Positions 1 to 10,830 of a stretch of 64,000 nt of DNA are shown here, in pieces. This stretch comes from Artemisia argyi (Eukaryota; Streptophyta; Magnoliopsida; Asterales; Asteraceae): positions 26,670,065 to 26,734,064 of the forward strand of contig CM060685.1 in NCBI GenBank assembly GCA_030686995.1, written 5' to 3'. A program made the position numbers and the translations under genes. The notes beneath the pieces are model-generated. The model did not search any database, was not told the DNA's origin, and worked only from the letters and a program-made list of their open reading frames with translations. Each line of letters opens with the position of its first letter. The stretch's first letter is position 1.

Positions 1-1
1 T

Positions 2-145
2 GCGGCGTTAGAGTGGCAGGATATGCTGATGCTAATGCTCGATCCAAACACGGTTACTGACCCGGTTAGAGCCGAAGTAATTCGCAAGAGACAAGCAAGA
101 ATAACTCTGAAATACCAAAGTCTCGACCGCGAAGATGACGCATAA
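2..145 (+). CDS. C-terminal end of an unrecognised protein (cut by window edge)
   Basis: An open frame enters from the left edge and runs 47 codons to a TAA stop at 143-145. The peptide is charged, with a Met/Leu-rich stretch (WQDMLMLMLDP) followed by an Arg/Lys-rich segment (VIRKRQARI) and an acidic end (DREDDA), which is what a real protein tail looks like rather than random AT-rich translation. I do not recognise the family. It could be the tail of a transposon-encoded protein or of a host gene. The neighbouring 360 bp is AT-rich with no further coding signal. Confidence 0.45.
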   Translation, partial: AALEWQDMLMLMLDPNTVTDPVRAEVIRKRQARITLKYQSLDREDDA

Positions 146-505
146 AATGTTTAATTTTCATATTAGTATCGTATGTTTTTTTTTCGTATCGTATTTTCTT
201 TTCCATATTGTATGCGTGTTTTTTTTTTCTCGTATCGTATTTTCTTTACCGTATTGTAACTTTTTTATTTGATGAAATAAAATTAGTATGTTTTGTTATT
301 TTTTAGTATTTGTGAAATGAATTTAAATTATTTAATGAAATGAATAAAAAATAAATGTGTAAGAGGTGGGGCCTTAATGGAGAAGTTGAGGCTTGTTGTT
401 TGGTGAGGGAGGTTTGTTGCGGATAGTTGAAATTGAGGTGTTTGGTGATGTTGCATGAGTAAGATCCGAATGGGGAGATGATGCTACCCAACTACACCTA
501 ATGCT
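146..505. other. AT-rich spacer, nothing recognised
   Basis: T-rich sequence with repeated CGTATCGTATTTTCTT-like phrases at about 165-262. No credible ORF, RNA gene or element border is visible. Confidence 0.5.
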
Positions 506-1351
506 CTTATAGATGATATAAAACATATGCATACTTATGGCTCATGTTGTATGCACTCATTTTCACTTACAAACCTATAACTACATCATATATTGGTTAA
601 ATTTTGAATTAACTTTCCACCGTCTAGGTATTACCGGACATTTACGTTAAGGTATATATCTAAGATGTTCTCAACGAAATACTTGTGGGTATAAATTCCA
701 ATCGAGACATGCATTTATTATCCAATTTATTATCTCAACGAAATACCCCGCAAGTTTTCCATTTATTTATTTGGAATATATAGCCGGGTTTAGGAACATG
801 TCATATTTATTTTACATTCCATCTGTCCATGTTAACTCGACCGAACTATAAATACAGAAGGTGGGATATCTTCATTATGTTGTTGCAAGTGTATAAGTTG
901 AAATTTCGCAAGGAAAGTGATACACGCATTTATTATCCAATTTGTATTATGTGTTTAATTTGTTTGTTTGATATCAAATCAATCAATATGCATGATTGTT
1001 ATTGCTGTTGTTGTACCATATGGTTGCATAGAGTGATCACCCGTATTCAAGAAGGAACTAGGGGTCACTAGATGTTACGGGATCCAACATAGTTTTGTTT
1101 CATAGTTCTACTTTTTTGCAAAGGACATCAAATTGTTTTATATGCACCCGGTCTCAATACATTATTTTGCTAGTTATTGCTTAATTAGTTAATCAATAGA
1201 TGAAAAATGAACTTAGTTTTGACTAAACTCAATCATTTTTACTGTAATTCATACGTTTTTGTTATTTTTGTTTCCTTTTTACTATAGTTAAAAGATATTT
1301 GTACAAATCACTCAAGTGTGGCCTAGAGTTGAGATACATGAAGTACCCATA

Positions 1352-1400
1352 CATGTCATAGAACCTATCAACCAATCATAGCCACTCATTTGTATTTTCC

Positions 1401-1433
<33 letters not shown>

Positions 1434-1923
1434 CAAAACAACATATCTTGCAAACGGTAAATCTTCAAGCAAAAAATACCATCGCGACGAGAATTAAATG
1501 ATCTTTCTATAGATATGTATTGTTATATACTTTCGACGAACTTTTTTTTTTAAATTCCGCCCAGAAAAAATCATATATTATTCGTAAATATCATATATGA
1601 TTCGTAAAAAATCATATATGATTCGATTCTTACAAATCACATATGATTCTTACGAATCATATATGATTTGTTAAAATCGAATCATATATGATTTTTCTGG
1701 ATGAAAAAAAAAGTTCATCGAAAAAAAAATTCATCGAAAGTATATAACAACTCATGTCTATAGAAAGATAATTTAACTCTCGTAGCGATGGTATTTTTTT
1801 TGTAGCTTGACGATTTACGGTTTGCGAAATATTTAATTAAAAAAAAAAGTGGAAGTTTATTTATTTATTTTTTTTTTGATAAAAAAAATGAGTGGCTAAA
1901 ATTGTTTGATGAGTATTATGGTA
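1352..1923. mobile_element. Foldback (long inverted repeat) MITE, copy 1
   Basis: The left arm (CAACCAATCATAGCCACTCA, then CCAC plus a T-run, then ACGGTAAATCTTCAAGC and ATACCATCGCGACG) is mirrored on the right (GTAGCGATGGTAT, CTTGACGATTTACGGT, AAAGTGG, ATGAGTGGCTAAAATTG). The arms are ~200 bp or more and imperfect. The centre repeats ATCATATATGATTCG on both strands. No target duplication is clear, so the ends are approximate. A transcript would fold into a long hairpin. Confidence 0.7.
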
Positions 1924-1945
1924 AAGTTGGATCTATAAAGAACTT

Positions 1946-2176
1946 TTGGCGTGTGGCCTAATGACAAAAAAGTTTGCATGTGACTATCATTCTAAAATGT
2001 GTGAAGTCTCAAGTTCAATTCCTGCTATGTGCAAATAATCTTCAAAGTGGCTATGCCAAACTCCTGAAAAAGGGAGGGCTTTACCTAGTTTGAGTCTGTG
2101 TAACGGTCCAAACATTAGAAATATTTTATATAATAAAACAAAACCTCAAGTGGGGACTTTTCCATTTAAAAAAAAA
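1946..2176 (+). mobile_element. tRNA-derived SINE, copy 1
   Basis: The head has an A-box-like GTGTGGCCTAATGAC and a B-box-like AAGTTCAATTCCTGC about 50 bp downstream, as in RNA polymerase III promoters of plant SINEs. A ~130 bp body follows (GGGAGGGCTTTACCTAGTTTG) and it ends in a 10-base A-run. No convincing target duplication is seen. It abuts the foldback MITE. Confidence 0.65.
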
Positions 2177-2444
2177 CTAAACCATACCTTATTTAGTAAT
2201 AATATTATTTAAAAAAAATATTATTTAATAATTAAGTAATATTTTATATTTATTCATAACACAAGTATAAGATAAATATAAAAAATATAGATAAGATGTA
2301 ATTACCAACAGGATTAAAATTTTAAAATAATTATATTTAATAATAAAAAACTATAATTAAACATCATAAATCAAATAAAACAAATATTAAATTATTTGTT
2401 TTTTAATTAATAAAAATATATTATTCAATTTTTTTAAAAAAAAA

Positions 2445-2472
2445 CCCGCGCGTGCGCGGGCATTATAACTAG
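2445..2472 (+). mobile_element. Helitron-type 3' terminus (hairpin + CTAG), copy 1
   Basis: The perfect GC palindrome CCCGCGCGTGCGCGGG (2445-2460) in otherwise AT-rich DNA is followed after 8 bp by CTAG and a host T. This is the standard Helitron 3' end layout. The matching 5' TC end was not found with confidence. Confidence 0.65.
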
Positions 2473-2926
2473 TAACATACTACGTTAAGTTGGTATATAT
2501 AAATTGTAATTTTTGGTAACTTTCAATGAGATCAATCAGTTTTGAAAAGATTTACCCACAGACTGCTTCAAACTCAGTGATATATAGGGGAATTACCCAC
2601 AGATTATCCACGACTTACAAGCTTTGTAGATCGGCTGAAAAGTAGAACTACACACGCTTTAAATGATTATATTGAGCGTTCATTTGAAAGGAAACAAATA
2701 AGTGAATGGTGTCTCACCTCTTCATCTCTAATAATTGAGAATGAAAGGTTTAAATCCTAATCCCTAATGAACAAATTCAGAGATAAATAAGGATTTGTAC
2801 TTAGTCGACTAAACTTTTGATTTAAGCTAGCTGCCAATTACCCTTCTATAGGATCAGCTATGCCTTTCTTGACAAGGGCAATCAACCACCAATCCAAACA
2901 CTTACCTACTCGTCTAATATTAAGCT

Positions 2927-3377
2927 AAACAAACACATTAACCCCTAATATATCTAATATGCATACTAATATATAACAGCGTTAGTGAGCCTTCTCCAGG
3001 GTTTTCTTCACTGGCTTGAATAAATGTGTGGATTGCCAACAAAGCTCAAAATCACTGTCCAAGAAACCCCGCCTCCCAACATCTCCGATCTGTCAAAAAC
3101 TCTCTCACTTAACCCCGCTGCAACTCCCTTTGCTCTGAGGGTTAATATACCGTCATAACAAGACCGTTTACATCTTATATTTATATAAGAATTATGAAGT
3201 TCCTAAGATAAAAATATAAATATTCTAAGATAATTTAGACCAAAAGTGTTTTTTCCGTTTCAATTGTTCTTCATGTGTTTTGGTCCTTTGTTGGCGATTG
3301 TAGTTAATTTGTTAACGTTTTGGCCCCGTGTTTTGGTCCTTTAACTGCGTGTTTTGGTAAAAGCACACAGTTGATAG
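2927..3377. other. Spacer with one small coding-like ORF and short direct repeats
   Basis: Apart from the 44-codon ORF at 3024-3158, the interval holds only AT-rich sequence and a short repeated phrase (CGTGTTTTGGTCCTT) around 3275-3350, just before the copia LTR. Confidence 0.4.
3024..3158 (+). CDS. Small ORF or exon remnant, unrecognised
   Basis: ATG at 3024 opens a 44-codon frame ending TAA at 3156-3158. The peptide is Pro/Leu/Ser rich (VQETPPPNISDLSKTLSLNP) and locally GC-richer than its surroundings, which is unusual for chance ORFs here. It may be the first exon of a gene or a captured exon. No family is recognised. Confidence 0.25.
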   Translation: MCGLPTKLKITVQETPPPNISDLSKTLSLNPAATPFALRVNIPS

Positions 3378-3520
3378 TGTAGAAACCGAAGATGAAACTA
3401 ACTTGTGTATTAATTGATAAATTAACTAAGAGAATACAACAAATATTTACAAGACAAACAAAGGGTAAAACCCTAAAAGCTAAATGGGTTGTGGGCCTCT
3501 TATGGGTTACTATGCTAACA
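3378..3520 (-). repeat. copia 3' LTR (143 bp)
   Basis: TG...CA-bounded sequence (plus strand TGTAGAAACC to GCTAACA) matching 25495-25628. Its inner edge is where the gypsy-type element inserted; the last five bases, TAACA, are repeated at 10811-10815 as that element's target duplication. Confidence 0.75.
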
Positions 3521-6500
3521 TGTAACAACTCGTATTTTTAGGTCATTATTTTAACTCGAACTTTTACTATTCATTCCCGTAAAAATTTGTCTTCACTATC
3601 GTAGTTTTTACTATTCACTATTTTCTGAAAAATTGAGTTTTACGAGAATTAAATCACGTAACCGAGAGACCTCATTTTGTGCACCACATATGGACTAGTG
3701 TTAGTCTACTTATTCTTATAATATTTTCAGTAATATCATTTTCATTTTTCGTCTTACATGTGTTCACATTACTATTTATTTTATTTAATTAAATAAATAA
3801 ATGTTTTTATACGATTTTTGTGAATGAACAATGTACCGAATACTCCCAACAATGGTTCTAATACATTTTTACACTCAATACAATGTTACAAAAATTCAAG
3901 TATTATTTTACCTTGTATTTTGAATTCATTTATTATATATATATATTTTTAAAATATATATAATTACGATAATTTAACAAATTTCAAAATAGTACTTATT
4001 TTAAACACTCCAATAAGCTCGTGTCTCATCTAAAATATTAAAATTATATATTTTGACAACCTATGACATTTTTATAAGTTTTGGATTTTTACGTTATCCG
4101 GTATTGCATTTATCGCGTTTTAAGGCTTTGCGCAGGCATGATATACTTACCCTATACCCGCACCATCTTTACCAATACTCTAAATACTTATACATCATAA
4201 AAATTTACTCACTTTCCCTCTCATTTATGTATAAAAATCAGCCACCTTTTTGTTTATATAAAATTCCACAACAAAATCCTTACAACTTGTATATTTCTTA
4301 CCAACTTGTCATAAAATCAAATAAAATCTTGTTAAAGTCCAACCAAAGCCATATTTCTTTGTCACCTCTTCATTCTCCACGCCAAGACCCATCTCCCTCA
4401 CCATACTTCTCTTTAATTTTGTGTTCCCTTGTCCTAGATATTTTACAAACATTTGCGTACTTATTATATATATATATATAACACTTAGCTTTTTCTTTCT
4501 TTCTTTCATTTGACCACCAACAAAACAAAGTAAACACTTTCTTCTCTCCCTCCTTGATTCGGCAGTAAACACACCAAAAAGGGGTGCAAAATTTTGGTTT
4601 TTAGCTCATTTGTTCAAGTATTGGGTAAAGGTTTTACAAAGCAAGGGTTTAGTTCTTGATTCTTAGGTTTTCTTGTTCAACCAATCCACCAATCTTTCAC
4701 CATCTTGTTGTAAGCTTCAAATATACTTCCTTACATATTTTATTACTTATCTATGCATTCCATAATCATTTTAGCACTTATATATACTTATAATGTTGAG
4801 AAACTTTGAGATAATTTAGCTAAAACCTCACAGCTTCTGTCCCAATATGTCTGTCATATAAATCGACATAGGAACTATATCTAGACGTTACTATAGGCAT
4901 TGGCAATTTTTGTGGACCTATATACATATCTTAAGTTGATCTCAGCCAAATTTCATAGTCATTGGAGTTGATTTGATATTTTTTTAAAATCACACAAAAA
5001 CATTACTCAAAACCGACAAGAAACTGAGTAAACAGAAATTTTGTGTAAAAATCCCTATCTTCGAAGCATTTTGGTTAGTGGGACCAGTTGAGACATTTGT
5101 AGAACACTCTTAGATCTTTCATTAGACAGTAAAATCAAGTCATCGCGTTAAATATCGAAGTAGCTAAGGCCCCGAGACCGTAGGACTAGTTTCCTGAATT
5201 TGTAACAGTTTTGACCTATAGTTACATTTTCGAACTTGTAAAATAATTGGTGAAGAACCAAGCCTCGTGGCTGCCCTTTTTGGAAAATAGACTCGAAAAC
5301 GAAGAACCTAGGCCCTTTGCAACAGTTTCCTTTGTTGGAAAATGTGTGAGCAATAACCCAATTAAGGGAGAGATTTTATGAAAATATAATTCACCGCTGT
5401 CCAACCTTTGTTTTAATGAAAACCGGCACCTAAAACTTATTTTCTCGAACTGGAACTTTGAAATAACGAAAATGGACAATTTTATCCAGGCTTAGAGAGT
5501 TTAACGAGGAAAACGGACTTAAAATGAGTTAGAAACACGCTTTCTAAGATGGGTTAAACATGACTTACATGACTTGATATTTTTTTAGGATTTCTAAATA
5601 ACTAAAACGCTTTTTGAAATATTCTTCTTAAACGACCGACTTGCTTAACGTGTTAAAACCTCACTACAAGTATATAATGGTGCTAAACATCATAAAATTT
5701 ATAAGCATGTAATACGTGTTGCATATTTCCTAAAACGACTTATACTCCTAGGTCGCGTTTAGGATTCTCGGTTATTACACTACATCACACTTTTCCGCGT
5801 ACATTCACTACTTGAGGTGAGTATTCACGAACCCCTTTTTCTAACTATTTTAATCGCTTTGGGGTGGATGCATGAATTATTAATTGAACTCTTTGAACAT
5901 TGTTTTGAACCCTTGATTTTTATGAACTCTTTTGACTTGTCTTGACCTTATAACTTGTTTTGAACTTTTGAACTTAATGTACCGTACGTACTATGACCTA
6001 AGTCTCGCCATTTTTGGTGGAGCGTGCAAAGTCTCACCTTATTGGTGGAGCGTTCTTAACCCTAAAGTCTCACCTTATTGGTGGAGCGTGCTAAGTCTCC
6101 CATGTTTGGAGCGTTCTTAATCGTATATAATAGTTGTATGATGTACTGTTCGTACATTCGCATTGTTCGACACCTATTAGTAGTATGGATAGCGCTATTA
6201 GAGGTCGGCCAACCTCTCGTCCACTATGTTACGGGACGCATATTATTTAATTAGGGGCTTTGCATGGCATACATTATTATATATGTGGTGCTTATATTGT
6301 GACCTATTATGACCACGCGTGCTTGACTTCAAGACATAATACTTTACATGTAAGGGGTTGTGAACACACAGGTTGCGAATTTTGTATGGGCGGAATTTGC
6401 AACTGAGTGGATTTATAATGCCTTTGCCTTGCGAACTTTCTCAAATGGTTTTTCATATTATATAAAACTTGTGTACTCACCAACTATTTTCATAGTTGAC

Positions 6501-6774
6501 CCGTTTTCTCTCATGCATTTCAGGTGATCGTCAATAAGTGTTTTCATAAAGATCATTAGAAGTCATCACATGTCATCGTTGATTTCGTCATATTACAAGG
6601 CATCATATTTTGGAAAACTAGGTCTTATGTTTTTATTATCATTGTTGGCATAAAACAATATTGTAATAAAGTACTATTTCCTTAAATATTAATCAAGGTA
6701 TTGCACTATATCTCTTTTGCGATGTATATTGATTTCGTCGCACCTCGCGTTTCCGCCTTCGGCGGGGTGTGACA
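3521..6774 (+). repeat. 5' LTR of the LARD-like element
   Basis: 3254 bp, TG...CA. It includes a stretch of three spaced GTCTCACCTTATTGGTGGAG-like repeats (about 6003-6115) and a GC-rich 3' end (CCGCCTTCGGCGG hairpin). ORFs inside are short and also present in the other LTR; they are not recognised proteins. Confidence 0.92.
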
Positions 6775-6777
6775 GAT

Positions 6778-6789
6778 TGGTATCAGAGC
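6778..6789 (+). other. Primer binding site (tRNA-iMet type)
   Basis: TGGTATCAGAGC begins 3 bp after the LTR end. It is complementary to the 3' end of initiator methionine tRNA, the usual primer of plant LTR retrotransposons. Confidence 0.92.
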
Positions 6790-7560
6790 TAGAGGTTATA
6801 GAGAATGCCGATTTTTATAAAATAAAAATCGCAACTATAACCAAAATAACGTTTTTCTTAAACACCAAAAATCATACGAGTCGACTAGTCCTAGCATTGC
6901 ATCATTAATCCTCAAGTATGCATAGCCTGATCACCTATGTATAATTCAGGAAGAATCATGCGATGAAGGGAGTAGTAGTATTAGATCATGTTTGGTCGGA
7001 TCTAAAGAGTCTGGTCACCTGAAATTGCATTGGTCGGGTGGGTATGCATAACCTATTTGTATGTTTGCGTTTGTGTTACCTTACCTTATATATGCTTCTA
7101 TGTGTATACTTTCTCTTTGATATCTTATGACTCGTTAGATTAAGCACGTTTTTGTTTCTGTCATTTTACGATCTCTATGTCGCGACTGTCGTTGCACCAT
7201 CTGTCCAAGTTCACGACATTGATTAATCTAAGACCTAACGACATCAACCCTAGTTATATTTTTATTAGTTGATTTGATTGGTGTAAACGATTCTAAAATC
7301 GAGCAAATCTTTCAAAAGATATTTTTTTTCAAGGATGTTGAATCCTATCTTCCTGACAGATTGATTCCTTGCTTGACTCTAGTGACAGTTCTTGTCTGAT
7401 GAGTTGTGAGATTAAATTAGAAGCGACAAACTAAAGGTCTTTTGAGGGCTACGCTCGAGATTGGGAAAGTTTGTATCATCAAATTTGACCTCGATCACAT
7501 ACGTCTATAGAATGAACGAACTGAATCTCGAGGACGAGATTCCTTTTAAGGCTGGTAGAC
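6790..7560 (+). other. Short internal domain of the LARD-like element
   Basis: About 770 bp with no gag, protease, RT or integrase frame. The 3' end carries GAATCTCGAGGACGAGATTC and CCTTTTAAGGCTGGTAGAC directly before the second LTR, which I read as the conserved 3' region and a degraded polypurine tract of Del/Tekay-type elements. Confidence 0.75.
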
Positions 7561-10500
7561 TGTAACAACTCGTATTTTTAGGTCATTATTTTAACTCGAA
7601 CTTTTACTATTCATTCCCGTAAAAATTAGTCTTCACTATCGTAGTTTTTACTATTCACTATTTTCTGAAAAATTGAGTTTTACGAGAATTAAATCACGTA
7701 ACCGAGAGACCTCATTTTGTGCACCACATATGGACTAGTGTTAGTCTACTTATTCTTATAATATTTTCAGTAATATCATTTTCATTTTTCGTCTTACATG
7801 TGTTCACATTACTATTTATTTTATTTAATTAAATAAATAAATGTTTTTATACGATTTTTGTGAATGAACAATGTACCGAATACTCCCAACAATGGTTCTA
7901 ATACATTTTTACACTCAATACAATGTTACAAAAATTCAAGTATTATTTTACCTTGTATTTTGAATTCATTTATTATATATATATTTTTAAAATATATATA
8001 ATTACGATAATTTAACAAATTTCAAAATAGTACTTATTTTAAACACTCCAATAAGCTCGTGTCTCATCTAAAATATTAAAATTATATATTTTGACAACCT
8101 ATGACATTTTTATAAGTTTTGGATTTTTACGTTATCCGGTATTGCATTTATCGCGTTTTAAGGCTTTGCGCAGGCATGATATACTTACCCTATACCCGCA
8201 CCATCTTTACCAATACTCTAAATACTTATACATCATAAAAATTTACTCACTTTCCCTCTCATTTATGTATAAAAATCAGCCACCTTTTTGTTTATATAAA
8301 ATTCCACAACAAAATCCTTACAACTTGTATATTTCTTACCAACTTGTCATAAAATCAAATAAAATCTTGTTAAAGTCCAACCAAAGCCATATTTCTTTGT
8401 CACCTCTTCATTCTCCACGCCAAGACCCATCTCCCTCACCATACTTCTCTTTAATTTTGTGTTCCCTTGTCCTAGATATTTTACAAACATTTGCGTACTT
8501 ATTATATATATATATAACACTTAGCTTTTTCTTTCTTTCTTTCATTTGACCACCAACAAAACAAAGTAAACACTTTCTTCTCTCCCTCCTTGATTCGGCA
8601 GTAAACACACCAAAAAGGGGTGCAAAATTTTGGTTTTTAGCTCATTTGTTCAAGTATTGGGTAAAGGTTTTACAAAGCAAGGGTTTAGTTCTTGATTCTT
8701 AGGTTTTCTTGTTCAACCAATCCACCAATCTTTCACCATCTTGTTGTAAGCTTCAAATATACTTCCTTACATATTTTATTACTTATCTATGCATTCCATA
8801 ATCATTTTAGCACTTATAAATACTTGTAATGTTGAGAAACTTTGAGATAATTTAGCTAAAACCTCACAGCTTCTGTCCCAATATGTCTGTCATATAAATC
8901 GACATAGGAACTATATCTAGACGTTACTATAGGCATTGGCAATTTTTGTGGACCTATATACATATCTTAAGTTGATCTCAGCCAAATTTCATAGTCATTG
9001 GAGTTGATTTGATATTTTTTTAAAATCACACAAAAACATTACTCAAAACCAACAAGAAACTGAGTAAACAGAAATTTTGTGTAAAAATCCCTATCTTCGA
9101 AGCATTTTGGTTAGTGGGACCAGTTGAGACATTTGTAGAACACTCTTAGATCTTTCATTAGACAGTAAAATCAAGTCATCGCGTTAAATATCGAAGTAGC
9201 TAAGGCCCCGAGACCGTAGGACTAGTTTCCTGAATTTGTAACAGTTTTGACCTATAGTTACATTTTCGAACTTGTAAAATAATTGGTGAAGAACCAAGCC
9301 TCGTGGCTGCCCTTTTTGGAAAATAGACTCGAAAACGAAGAACCTAGGCCCTTTGCAACAGTTTCCTTTGTTGGAAAATGTGTGAGCAATAACCCAATTA
9401 AGGGAAAGATTTTATGAAAATATAGTTCACCGCTGTCCAACCTTTGTTTTAATGAAAACCGGCACCTAAAACTTATTTTCTCGAACTGGAACTTTGAAAT
9501 AACGAAAATGGACAATTTTATCCAGGCTTAGAGAGTTTAACGAGGAAAACGGACTTAAAATGAGTTAGAAACACGCTTTCTAAGATGGGTTAAACATGAC
9601 TTACATGACTTGATATTTTTTTAGGATTTCTAAATAACTAAAACGCTTTTTGAAATATTCTTCTTAAACGACCGACTTGCGTAACGTGTTAAAACCTCAC
9701 TACAAGTATATAATGGTGCTAAACATCATAAAATTTATAAGCATGTAATACGTGTTGCATATTTCCTAAAACGACTTATACTCCTAGGTCGCGTTTAGGA
9801 TTCTCGGTTATTACACTACATCACACTTTTCCGCGTACATTCACTACTTGAGGTGAGTATTCACGAACCCCTTTTTCTAACTATTTTAATCGCTTTGGGG
9901 TGGATGCATGAATTATTAATTGAACTCTTTGAACATTGTTTTGAACCCTTGATTTTTATGAACTCTTTTGACTTGTCTTGACCTTATAACTTGTTTTGAA
10001 CTTTTGAACTTAATGTACCGTACGTACTATGACCTAAGTCTCGCCATTTTTGGTGGAGCGTGCAAAGTCTCACCTTATTGGTGGAGCGTTCTTAACCCTA
10101 AAGTCTCACCTTATTGGTGGAGCGTGCTAAGTCTCCCATGTTTGGAGCGTTCTTAATCGTATATAATAGTTGTATGATGTACTGTTCGTACATTCGCATT
10201 GTTCGACACCTATTAGTAGTATGGATAGCGCTATTAGAGGTCGGCCAACCTCTCGTCCACTATGTTACGGGACGCATATTATTTAATTAGGGGCTTTGCA
10301 TGGCATACATTATTATATATGTGGTGCTTATATTGTGACCTATTATGACCACGCGTGCTTGACTTCAAGACATAATACTTTACATGTAAGGGGTTGTGAA
10401 CACACAGGTTGCGAATTTTGTATGGGCGGAATTTGCAACTGAGTGGATTTATAATGCCTTTGCCTTGCGAACTTTCTCAAATGGTTTTTCATATTATATA

Positions 10501-10810
10501 AAACTTGTGTACTCACCAACTATTTTCATAGTTGACCCGTTTTCTCTCATGCATTTCAGGTGATCGTCAATAAGTGTTTTCATAAAGATCATTAGAAGTC
10601 ATCACATGTCATCGTTGATTTCGTCATATTACAAGGCATCATATTTTGGAAAACTAGGTCTTATGTTTTTATTATCATTGTTGGCATAAAACAATATTGT
10701 AATAAAGTACTATTTCCTTAAATATTAATCAAGGTATTGCACTATATCTCTTTTGCGATGTATATTGATTTCGTCGCACCTCGCGTTTCCGCCTTCGGCG
10801 GGGTGTGACA
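7561..10810 (+). repeat. 3' LTR of the LARD-like element
   Basis: 3250 bp copy of 3521-6774, ending GGGTGTGACA, followed by the TAACA target duplication. Confidence 0.92.
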
Positions 10811-10815
10811 TAACA

Positions 10816-10827
10816 TCTCCCCTCAAA
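10816..10827 (-). other. copia polypurine tract
   Basis: On the minus strand TTTGAGGGGAGA lies immediately before the LTR start TGTTAGC, the standard plus-strand priming site of an LTR retrotransposon. The LTR itself is split here by the LARD-like insertion. Confidence 0.75.
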
Positions 10828-10830
10828 CTC

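Larger units (their letters stand above)
506..2926 (+). repeat. 2.4 kb direct repeat, copy 1
   Basis: From CTTATAGATG at 506 the sequence matches 61606-64000 base for base apart from scattered substitutions and small indels. Copy 1 has an extra ~30 bp near 711-741; copy 2 has an extra ~17 bp near 61949. The copies are in the same orientation, offset about 61.1 kb, and copy 2 is still matching when the window ends, so the full length is unknown. It carries a foldback MITE, a SINE and a Helitron-like 3' end. Segmental duplication, recurrent TE-rich sequence or an assembly duplicate are all possible. Confidence 0.9.
3521..10810 (+). mobile_element. Young non-autonomous LTR retrotransposon (LARD-like, Ty3/gypsy Del/Tekay-type)
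   Basis: Two near-identical ~3.25 kb LTRs, both starting TGTAACA and ending TGTGACA, enclose only 786 bp. A perfect tRNA-iMet primer site follows the first LTR. The CTCGAGGACGAG motif and a purine-rich segment precede the second, as in Del/Tekay chromoviruses. TAACA is duplicated at 3516-3520 and 10811-10815. No gag or pol coding remains, so movement would need proteins in trans. I counted about seven substitutions and two AT-repeat length changes between LTRs (about 0.2%), so insertion was recent. Confidence 0.93.

Noticed and set aside
500..2472. A Helitron from TCTTATAG at 505 to the CTAG at 2472
   Set aside because: The base before TC is C, not A. The second copy lacks the TC, and homology between copies continues past the CTAG, so 506 marks a duplication junction rather than a shown Helitron 5' end.
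3521..10810. Tandem gene duplication (repeated ORFs of the same peptide at 4053/8091, 5222/9258, 5932/9968)
   Set aside because: The repeated blocks are LTRs: TG...CA ends, primer site, 3' motif and a TAACA target duplication explain them. The ORFs are LTR sequence without family resemblance.
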